From the NCBI GenBank assembly GCA_016946835.1, contig JACVTC010000027.1, forward strand, positions 1,075,001 through 1,090,000: a stretch of 15,000 nt of DNA, given 5' to 3'. The notes below the pieces were generated by a model. That model did not search any database. It was not told where the DNA came from and saw only the letters and a list, made by a program, of their open reading frames with translations. The stretch's first letter is position 1. Every line of letters begins with the position of its first letter. Origin of the DNA: Neocallimastix lanati (nom. inval.) (Eukaryota > Neocallimastigomycota > Neocallimastigomycetes > Neocallimastigales > Neocallimastigaceae). Shown here in pieces: positions 1-7,877 of the stretch. Made by a program: the position numbers and the translations under genes.

Positions 1-649
1 TTTTTTTTTTTTTTTTTTTTTTGGTGTCTAAAAATGAACGTTGTATTCCTAGTCAGTTTCATCCCCGCATCACCAGTTCTAGTTCTGTTTTACCAAAAAA
101 AAAAAAAAAAAAAAAATGGCCCACTAGAAACTCTCCTTCAAAATACCCAAGTTCAATACCAGTTAAGTAACTTAAGCTTCTTCTTAACATATTTAAAACA
201 AAGTTTGAGAATAGGTTAAGAGACTGTTTTAGTCCAAAGACCTCTAACCCTTCGCTTTATTTCAATAAAAATTGATTGAGTTTCTGAAATCTATCCTGAG
301 AGAGAGGGACAACTTTAGAAGGAAACCAGCTATACTAGATCGTTTCTATTAGTCCTTTCGCCCTTCCCCCTCCCCCCCCTATATACTCAAATTTGATGAT
401 CGATTTTGCACGTCAGAACCGCTAACGAGCCTCCTCCTTCATCAGAGTTCTCTCTGACTTCATCCTATTCAAGGCATAGTTTACCATCTTCTTTCAGGTC
501 CCCCAACAAATAATGTCATGCTTCGACTAAGATCACCAGTTAAATCTAAAATAATAAAATCAAAGAAGTTAAAACACATTTTTGAAATAGATAGTGTGGA
601 GAAAATTACAGATATTAACACGATTTTTTACCAAATTGATCTATTCACT
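1..649. other. Unassigned, less AT-rich left flank
   Basis: This stretch has clearly more G and C than the spacers further right, including a C-rich pyrimidine tract around 358-380, a T run at 1-22 and an A run at 95-116. Frames here are short and stop-ridden; the longest small frames run through homopolymers and show no recognisable domain. The T run at the very left edge could be the poly(A) tail of another minus-strand retroelement, but the sequence next to it does not match the 3' end shared by the two LINEs of this window. It may be an old, decayed insertion or host non-coding DNA. I recognise nothing with confidence. Confidence 0.35.
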
Positions 650-660
650 TCATTATTAAT

Positions 661-663
<3 letters not shown>
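518..663 (+). pseudogene. Small plus-strand reading frame interrupted by LINE-A (tentative)
   Basis: An ATG at 518 opens a 49-codon frame that begins with a basic segment (MLRLRSPVKSKIIKSKKLKH) and runs into the poly(T) of LINE-A. If the LINE and one copy of its 14-nt direct repeat are removed, the frame continues without a break from 4109 to a TAA at 4194-4196. The combined product would be about 77 residues: a basic, soluble N-terminal half, then about 30 almost uninterrupted hydrophobic residues ending in lysines, like a tail-anchored membrane protein. AT-rich codons (TTA, ATA, CTA, TTT) encode hydrophobic residues by default, so this may be chance. No family is recognised. Confidence 0.2.
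650..663. repeat. Left copy of LINE-A target-site duplication
   Basis: The 14 bases TCATTATTAATAGT lie immediately before the poly(T) that represents the minus-strand poly(A) tail. The same 14 bases recur at 4095-4108, directly after the 5' end of the element. An exact direct repeat abutting the tail on one side and the 5' terminus on the other is the footprint left by target-primed reverse transcription. The final T is ambiguous because it could belong to the tail. Confidence 0.7.
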
Positions 664-701
<38 letters not shown>

Positions 702-733
702 CAGGGAAGAGAATACACTTCCAAAACTTTATT
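663..733 (-). terminator. LINE-A 3' terminus: poly(A) signal, conserved end and poly(A) tail
   Basis: On the minus strand an AATAAA hexamer (733-728) is followed about 29 nt later by a 36-nt A run (698-663). This matches the spacing of a fungal polyadenylation signal and tail. The 24 nt between 722 and 699 are the terminal segment shared with LINE-B (20 of 24 positions identical), which suggests a conserved 3' end recognised during reverse transcription. The calls are from sequence; the recognition role is inferred from how stringent LINEs work. Confidence 0.75.
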
Positions 734-874
734 AAATTTTAAATTTTATTTTAAAGAATACATGTAGGTGAAAAGTACATTTGAAATTAAAAATAAAAAA
801 TTTAAAAAATAAAAAAATTAAAAAAATAAAAAAATAAAAAAGCTCGAAAATACTATGTATTTCGGCAAGTTGTA
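734..874 (-). other. LINE-A 3' UTR
   Basis: This short segment lies between the stop of the C-terminal frame (875) and the poly(A) signal. It contains interrupted A-rich blocks around 787-841 on the plus strand (runs of A broken by single T). No coding frame is supported. Confidence 0.5.
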
Positions 875-1782
875 CTATTCGGGAATTTTTCCCTTCCTAA
901 CAAATAAAAAAGAAATAAAACCTAAAAGTAACATCTTTAAAATAGATAGTGTGGTGTCCACTAAACTCTCCCTGGATTCATCATCTATTGAACTACTAGG
1001 GCAAGATTCATCCTTCGTAGAAATAGATGCTGATCCTGTATTATCATTATGCCTTATCAGTACGACGTCGACGCTCTTGGTTAAGTTTGATATTTTGCAA
1101 TACCTATCAAATAATAGCTCAAACGAACTACTTATGATAGGTATTGCACTTGTTAAGAATTCCGCCAAGCCCACAATTTTTGGAACAGGTGACTCAGATG
1201 AACCTTTGAAAAGTAGTTCATTTAATTGTCTCTGTTCCACACTATCGAAATGTAGCTCATTTAAAACTAAAGTCCTACCAAGAAGGAACAAATATATATA
1301 ATGATTGATATAATCTTCAAAATTAGAAATAGAGTCATCATCGATGAAATTTAAAGAATTCCATCTAAAAGATGCAAGAGCATCGCATTTAAAAATCCAA
1401 TGTTCAAAAGATTGTTTATCTTCGCCACAACAGGGGCAAGATTGGGACAATCTTCTGAAACTCTACCCTTTCTAATAGCAATAGTAGTATTGTATTTATA
1501 ACCACAGCGTAAACGTATAATCCACGAAAACCCTAAGTTGAATTGGGGATATTTTAAGCTAAGCATAATTATAGCTTTATTGTTTGAGAACTTATTACAA
1601 TCGTAATTTTGACCTTTAATACCTTGAAATTTGGCAACTGATTTCCAGTAACGTTCTAAAATATCGTCATATTTTTCACATTTATATTTTTTGATTTTTT
1701 TATACAGTGTTCTAGATTCTTTAGTCCAGGAATAATAAGGCATTTTGGGAATAGCTTTAATAAGATCTAAGACTAATATTCC
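875..1782 (-). pseudogene. LINE-A ORF2 C-terminal part, zinc knuckle, frameshifted
   Basis: Two overlapping minus frames encode the post-RT part of ORF2. The first (1782 to about 1441) holds a basic segment and the sequence YPQFNLGFSWIIRLRCGYKY, which aligns with NPEFSIGFRWVLRAKCGYKL in LINE-B. It should run through EDCP straight into the second frame (1450-875), which begins CPCCGEDKQSFEHWIFKC, a C-X2-C-X8-H-X4-C knuckle of the zf-RVT kind. One base appears to be missing near 1441-1443, so the zinc knuckle is out of frame. The tail ends with an acidic and serine-rich stretch, then a hydrophobic segment and basic residues; LINE-B stops earlier and lacks it. The plus-strand frame over the same region is treated as a shadow. 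Confidence 0.8.
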
Positions 1783-3207
1783 TTAAAGCATGGATCCAGA
1801 AGTTACGATTAAGGCTGTGACCTGAGGGATCAGAAGCTAGATCTTTATAATATTCAGCCCATCTATCTAATTGTTTAGTAGGAGAGATAATATCTTGAAC
1901 AAATTTAGATTTTATACAAGTAGGGGAGGTAGATGAATACGATGGTTTAGCCATTTTTTTTAAACATCTCCAACCATTTTTGAAATCTTTATTCAAAAAA
2001 TAATTATCAATTTTTACTCTATTAGCTTTAAATCTAGCAGAACGAAATTTGCTCTTTGTTTTCTTGATTAATTTGCAAAGTTTTTCATATTTATTAAATT
2101 GTTCAAGGTAATTATCAACATTTTCACAGTTAAAGTAAGGCTTAATATTTCGAAATGCAATATGTTTTGCATGAGACAGTTTTTTAATGTAATAAGGACA
2201 ATGAAAAGCAGAGCCCTTTAAATTTGTTGGAATGAAAGCCTTAATATCCTTCCCGATATTATTTGCTGTATTGATAAATTTTTCTACCATTTCATCAGCC
2301 GTGAGCGAATTGTAATGAGAATCGAGGTCATTTGCTAAGATTGAAAAATAATTATGTGATAAAATGTCTGAATTTTTTGTTTTACAAATATGTGTAGACC
2401 ATTTAGAAACTTTAGCAGGCCTAATAAAGCCATCGGAGAGAACTTTGTTGCAATAAAGTAAAATAGGTTTATGATCAGAAATACCATAAAATGAAGTGCA
2501 AACCGAGGTTTTATTAAAATGAGTTGCCAAAGCCTCATTATAGATGACATGGTCAATGCAAGATGATCTAGTACCTTTGGCATAAGTAAATTGATTACCA
2601 TATAAGGGAGCAATATACCAATTAAGAAAATTATTTGAAATGTATGTTTTGATCTTCTTTAATGACATGTTAAAATCACCAACTAGGACAGCAGGAACGT
2701 TTTTTCTATTATGAAAACGTAACCATTGAGAAAGTTCATCAAAAGCAGATAGTCTTGCTTCCTTCCATTTGTTTTGAGGGAAGTAGATATTACCAATAGA
2801 ACATTTTTGATTCCAGAAAGAAGTAATATTTACTGAAATGATATATTTGTATAAAAACGGTTCTTGGAAGAAAGAGCACGAAGAATGAACACCAATAAAG
2901 AGTCCTCTCATACCAGGGATTTTAGGATTAGCACTGAGGAAAACTGAGTTGTAATATGGAATTAATGGTGATGAAACATCTTTTGGAAGATATTTACTTT
3001 TTCCAGTTTCTTGTAAACAGATACATATAGGTTTGAAAATAGAGTTGATATATAAAATACTATCACGCTTTTCAGTATTCCAACCGTTAATATTCCAACA
3101 CAGAGATTAAAGAAAGAAGAATTTGAGTTTAGATGGCTAGAGAAAAAATCTTTCGCCATAGGATTAAGTTCAACATCAATGTTATTAGATTTTCCTGACT
3201 TGTTCAT
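1757..3207 (-). pseudogene. LINE-A ORF2 N-terminal part: APE-type endonuclease plus linker
   Basis: A frame starting with ATG at 3207 (MNKSGKSNN) enters the endonuclease domain, but the domain itself is in another frame, open from 3106 to a TAA at 1757. Visible APE-type motifs in order are CWNINGWN (about 3100-3077), CICLQETG with the catalytic glutamate (about 3022-2999), IGNIYFP, VGDFN (Asp and Asn), SSCIDHVIYN and YGISDHKPILL (final Asp-His pair). All residues expected for an active nuclease appear present. A basic linker follows, ending near DRWAEYYKDLASDPSGHSLN, where an RT would normally begin. Instead the frame stops and post-RT sequence follows at once. The frameshift near 3097-3106 looks like an extra TG in CTCTGTGTTGG. 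Where the true ORF2 start lies is uncertain. Confidence 0.85.
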
Positions 3208-3220
3208 TTGTTTAAGTTTA

Positions 3221-3523
3221 TTACACTGTTTCAGGAATTTTATCTCTTAAGAAATCTAAAACATCGAAAAATTTGTGATCATTTTTGTGTTTATTAACCC
3301 TAATAATGAAGTATGAGCCATACCTTGGAGAAAAAAGTTTTTTAGCATATGGAATAATTTCATTGTAGTTAGGGATCTTACTAATAACTTGAGCCATTAG
3401 ATTACTAGGGGACCAAGAATTAAGGTTATGGATAAAGATAAGGCTATAATTGTTCATATGATTACCGAAGCAGTAGAAACCACGATGGAAGGGAGTAGTA
3501 TTAATTGAGCTAGAAGCATCCAT
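3221..3523 (-). CDS. LINE-A short ORF1-like protein (100 aa)
   Basis: This 100-residue frame starts at ATG 3523 and ends in a double stop (TAATAA); ORF2's candidate ATG follows 13 nt after the first TAA. The position just before the endonuclease frame is where ORF1 lies in many LINEs, whose product is a nucleic-acid-binding chaperone. The order of predicted elements is suggestive: a strand-like YSLIFIHNL, a helix-like stretch, strand-like PRYGSYFIIRV, then a helix-like KFFDVLDFLRDK. This is reminiscent of the RRM-type core of L1 ORF1 proteins, but the similarity is by eye only. It is much shorter than usual ORF1 proteins, and upstream sequence is AT-rich and non-coding, so it may be a remnant. 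No coiled coil or CCHC knuckle is seen. Confidence 0.5.
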   Translation of the reverse strand: MDASSSINTTPFHRGFYCFGNHMNNYSLIFIHNLNSWSPSNLMAQVISKIPNYNEIIPYAKKLFSPRYGSYFIIRVNKHKNDHKFFDVLDFLRDKIPETV

Positions 3524-3837
3524 GTTTAGAGTTTGATGATAACAAAACTGACTTAATTTCTATTTATTGTGAATTGATTAAAAGGATTGTATACCAAAGA
3601 ATTATATATAAAATATTATCATTTAAGTTTACTGAATATAAAAGTTAATTGTTTCACATGAATTGAATTTCCTAAGATATATTAAAAAACAATGTTAGTG
3701 GAAAAATTATTTATTCAATAAAATATAATGTAAAATAATATATTTATTTAAAGTGAAAATATTTTAAAAGGATATGAAAATTAAAAACCTAAATTTAAAA
3801 ATTTATATAGAGATTTAAAGTAAAATATATAAAGATA

Positions 3838-3868
<31 letters not shown>

Positions 3869-4094
3869 GAATAGAAAAATTTTAGAAATATAAGAGAAAA
3901 AAATTAAAAAACAATATTGTTAGTAGTATAGTGTAAAAAATTCTTTTGATTGAAAAATTGATTTAAAAAACTACAGTTATGATTTATATAAAAAAATAAA
4001 GATTGCATTAAAAATTGAAAAGTAATTTTGATTTTATTATTATACTAATTGCTGATCCCTTCAGAAATCATACAGCTTAGGTTCCATCAATAGG
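3524..4094 (-). other. AT-rich leader of LINE-A (putative 5' UTR)
   Basis: If the 14-nt direct repeat is the true target-site duplication, this approximately 570-nt stretch belongs to the element. It is extremely AT-rich and includes an (AT)11 tract at 3846-3867. Only its outermost approximately 45 nt (about 4050-4094) have normal base composition. No frame is supported. Alternatively the element ends near 3535 and this is host spacer. Confidence 0.4.
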
Positions 4095-4108
4095 TCATTA
4101 TTAATAGT
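4095..4108. repeat. Right copy of LINE-A target-site duplication
   Basis: This is an exact copy of the 14 bases at 650-663. It directly follows the less AT-rich terminal block of the element's 5' end, as expected for a non-LTR insertion on the minus strand. Confidence 0.65.
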
Positions 4109-4234
4109 AATACTATTATTTTTCATAATATTAATATTCCTATTCTCACTTTCAGTATTACTACTATTATTAATAAAATTTAAAAAAAAAAAATAATAAT
4201 AATGAAGGACTCATCTCAATAGAAAAAAAAAAAA

Positions 4235-4266
<32 letters not shown>

Positions 4267-4937
4267 ATAATTTTCTTTTTTTTTATTATATTTTTTTATT
4301 CTTAATTTTTACTCTTTATAATAATAACCTCATGAATGAAAAATAATTTTTTTTTAAAAAAAAAAAAAATTAAACAAAATAATATATAATATATATTTAT
4401 TTATTAAACAGATCAGTTTTTTGTTCTAATATGATTTTTATTTACATTTAAAAAAAAAAAAAAAAGTTAATTTATTATATTATATAATATATACTATATA
4501 TATATTTTTTCTTCTTTTAAAATTAAAAAAAAATATATATATATATATATATCTATGTATATATATATTATTAATTATTTAATTATAAATTAAAAAAATA
4601 TATATATATTTTATTTTATTTTCTATTTAATTTGTTCGTTTGTAAATTTTTTTAAAAAAGAAATAAGTTTCAAAAAAAAAAAATAAATATATATATATTT
4701 TAATGTTTTTATATATATGTATTTATGATAATACACAATAAAGTAGAAGAAAATTTAATTCTTTTTTTCCTTTTTATTACTTAATATTTTATTTTTAAAA
4801 ATTTTTTTAAAAATTTTTTTATAATTTTATAAATTTTTTTTTTTTTTTTTTTTTTTGTCTTTTTGTTTTAAATAATATGAAAATTAAAAAAATGTATATA
4901 TATATATATATATTAATTATAATTTAATGTTATTATT
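4109..4937. other. AT-rich spacer downstream of the SR-like gene
   Basis: The spacer between the LINE-A insertion site and the stop codon of the minus-strand gene consists of A and T runs and short AT dinucleotide tracts (for example near 4226-4250, 4534-4552 and 4894-4912). It must contain the 3' UTR of the gene, but I find no canonical AATAAA close enough to place its end. No other gene is visible apart from the possible continuation of the small plus-strand frame at 4109-4196. Confidence 0.6.
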
Positions 4938-6004
4938 TTAACGGTAGGAAGGCTCCCTTGATCTACTTCTTGAAGTATTTCTTCTTTCTGCATTATTAAA
5001 TTTCTTTTCTTTTCCAACATCCCAATCAACTCTAATAGCACGTCCACCCAATGTCTACATTGAATAAATTTTTATTAAATAAATAAACAAGAAAAATGTA
5101 TATATATATATATTTTTTTTAATTATCGATAATTAATAATATATCTATTCTTTTTGTTTTTCTTCCGATATTTTGAAATTATATAAATTAATAAATTTTA
5201 TAAATATTTTTTTTTTTAAAAAAATAGTTCAAGTAAATAAAGTGTTTTTACTTACACATCCTTTATATTTATCATAAGCATCTTCTGCATCTCTTCTATC
5301 TTCAAATTCTATAAAGGCAAAACTATTTATATTTCAATAAATTAAGAAATTAATAAATTTATTAATATTAAAAATGAATTTTTTTTTTCAATTAAAATAA
5401 TATATGTTGATAAAAAAAATAATAATAAAAACTTACCCCTTATTATTATGAGTACGATTATCAAGTGGTACAGTAACTAATTTATTTAATTATAATAAGT
5501 ATACAATTAATAAATACAAATAGTTTAAAAATTTTTTATTTATTATTTAGAAAGTTTTGATTTTATAGAATTAAATTGTAAAAAAAAAACTTACTTCTCT
5601 TTAAACGACCATATGGTTCAAACATGTCAGCAATATCACTTTGGGTATAACTATAAGGTAAGTTACCAATGAAAATATTACAAGTTGTTTTTCTATCCTC
5701 TTCAGTACCACTATTTTGTATATTGATTTATAAAAAAAAATTAAAAAATTAAAATTATTTATTTGAAGTAGTAATATTAGTTATTTATTCATTTTATTTT
5801 ATTTTTTTTTTTTATTTTATTTTATTTTATTTTATTTTATTTTTTTTTTAATGTCGTAATAAAATATTAAAATTGATTAAGAAGAATTAATAAAAAATTT
5901 TAATAAAAATAAAATGAAACAAATTCTTACTTTTTTTTTTTTTAATTAAATTTATTATTAAAATAATTTATCAACTTAAATAATAAAATTATAAAAATAA
6001 TAAT

Positions 6005-6051
<47 letters not shown>

Positions 6052-7109
6052 TAAAAATTATATATATAGTCTTCCTTTTTTTTTCTCTCATCATCAATCT
6101 ATTCATCCAATTATAAATTAATGTCTTTATAAAATTTGCTTTCTCTTTTCTTTCTATACATCATTCTAATTAAATATATATATATTATATCCAATTGTAC
6201 TAATTTTTTTTTCTAAATTATCTATCTATAATCTATCTATAATCCATTAATGAAATTTATATTGTTTAATATTTTCTTTTTTTTTTTTTTTTTAAATCAA
6301 CATTCCCTTTTTTATACATAATTATTCTTCTATCCTACTCCACATCTACTCTCGTCTTTTTTTTTTTTTTTCCATTTAAAAATACAAAACATCTACTATT
6401 AATCACATTTAATTTAATTATCTTAAATTCTAAAATTTCTTATTCCACTTTTTTTTTTCCATTATTAATTCTTTAAATATTGAAAATTATATAACAATAT
6501 TATTATTAAATAAAAATAAAAATAAAATAAAATATCTATATATTATATTATAATTTATATGAACATATATATATATATATATTTTTTTTTCTTATTAATT
6601 TTTTTTTTGAATAAATCTTACCGTTCAATATATTTGGCTTTTCTTGGACGATTATAATCTCTATCATATCTTCCACGATTCATTGATGGGTGATAAGGAT
6701 GTCTGTAATAACTTCCTCTACTGTGACTTCTACGTCTAATGGGGGAACGTGAAAATGAACTTCTCCTACTTCTTCTTCTACTATCATCTCTACTATAAGA
6801 GGAACGTGAATTGTGACGACGTCCTGGTGAATAAGATCTTTCTCTACCTCTACTTCTACGTCTTGACATGTATGGTGATAATGGACGACGACTACCACTA
6901 TAGGAACGGTAGTGATGGTCTCTATAATCATAACTACTGTAATGATCATTATATGGCATTGAACGATAATCTGAATCCCTTCCACGATCCATCTGTAATG
7001 GAGGTTGTTCTCTTGATGATTCAGCGCTTGGAGCTATCTCCTTTTTTGGAGCTTTAGAAGGGGATAACTGATCATTTACTTTTTCAGTAACAGTTTCATT
7101 TGCTAACAT
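4938..7109 (-). CDS. SR-like RNA-binding protein, single RRM, five exons
   Basis: Five exons join to a 275-residue protein: 7109-6622, 5710-5595, 5476-5437, 5322-5256 and 5054-4938 (stop included; 828 nt in frame). All four introns are GT-AG; donors are GTAAGA or GTAAGT. Residues about 70-150 are rich in Arg-Ser and Tyr. The RRM spans about 174-248, with RNP2 as IFIGNL (175-180) and RNP1 as KGFAFIEF (214-221), both with the expected aromatic residues. After the RRM come RVDWDVGKEKK and a short RS tail. RS-RRM-RS order resembles Tra2-type and other SR splicing factors; the DWD just after the RRM also recalls some fungal single-RRM proteins. A role in pre-mRNA splicing in the nucleus is inferred from this architecture. 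The ATG at 7109 is chosen because it opens the RS exon and has A at -3. The exact orthologue is not determined. Confidence 0.9.
5711..6621 (-). other. Intron 1 of the SR-like gene (911 nt, low complexity)
   Basis: This intron is several times longer than the other three (118, 114 and 201 nt). It contains A40 on the plus strand (6010-6049), a TTTAT array at 5811-5840 and many T-rich stretches (A-rich on the coding strand). The donor is GTAAGA (6621-6616) and the acceptor is AAAATAG ending at 5711. I find no extra exon inside; the flanking exons join in frame across it (CG plus T giving Arg163). Confidence 0.8.
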
Positions 7110-7839
7110 TTTTAATTCTATCTTTTTTTTTTTTTTTTTTTTTTTTTAATATTATTTTATTAGTATATTGTATGAGAGGGTATTAATTTTTTATTTTTTA
7201 TTTATTTTTTTTTTTTGAATTATAATTTTTCTCTTATTGTTTTTCCTTTTTATATATATATACATATATATACTTTCACCACTCTTAAATTATATTCCAC
7301 ATATTTTTATTTTTATTAAATATATTTTTATGAAATTTTATATATAAACTTAAAAAAAAATTTTTCATATTAGTTTTGTAATTATTTTTCTTTTTTTTTT
7401 TTATACTATATAAAATTCAAATTCTGTATTATATTATAAGTTGATTATTATAGTATAATATAAATTCTTATTAACTAATTTCTTAATAACTGAAATTGCT
7501 TATATATAAATTGAAAAAAGATCCTTTTCAAAGTTAATTCTTCTATATAATTCTTCTTATTTTTTTTTAAACAAAAGAGTGATGAATTTAGATCAATATT
7601 CTTCTCCAACTATATATATATTATCAAATTTCTCTTTTTTTTTTTTTTTTAATTATTCTTTTTAAAAATTAAACTTGTTAATTATTATTATTATTATTTT
7701 ATTTTTTATCTTTCTCGAATATATAATATATTTATTCTTTTAAAATATTTTTTTTTATATATAATTATTTTTATTCCTTCAATATGATTATATTTTTTAT
7801 CCAAATTAATTATTCAATATCCATCGTCAATTTCTCTTT

Positions 7840-7877
<38 letters not shown>

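Larger units (their letters stand above)
664..4094 (-). mobile_element. LINE-A: non-LTR retrotransposon copy with internal RT deletion
   Basis: Read on the minus strand from about 4094 to 664, the element has an AT-rich leader, a short ORF1-like frame (3523-3221), an APE-type endonuclease frame, a C-terminal region with a zinc knuckle, a 3' UTR and a 36-nt poly(A) tail. The endonuclease motifs and zinc knuckle place it among APE-class non-LTR elements (L1/Tad-like in general layout; the clade is not resolved). No RT motifs occur between the endonuclease linker and the C-terminal region, so roughly the whole RT has been lost. Two frameshifts also break the coding frame. The exact 14-nt direct repeats suggest the outer ends are preserved. 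The 5' boundary rests on the repeat alone and is less certain than the 3' end. Confidence 0.8.

Noticed and set aside
34-219. Small plus-strand frame near the left edge
   Set aside because: It runs through a long A tract encoding only lysines and has no recognisable domain or coding pattern.
855-1301. Plus-strand 148-codon frame
   Set aside because: It lies antisense to the LINE-A C-terminal region, whose minus frame carries the zinc knuckle and aligns with LINE-B. No domain is seen in the plus frame.
2335-2613. Second minus-strand frame of 92 codons inside the endonuclease
   Set aside because: It overlaps the endonuclease frame, which carries the GDFN, IDHV and SDH motifs, so it is a shadow.
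6680-7057. Overlapping frames on both strands across the RS-rich exon
   Set aside because: These are shadows of arginine- and serine-rich codons; only the frame that splices in register to the RRM is supported.
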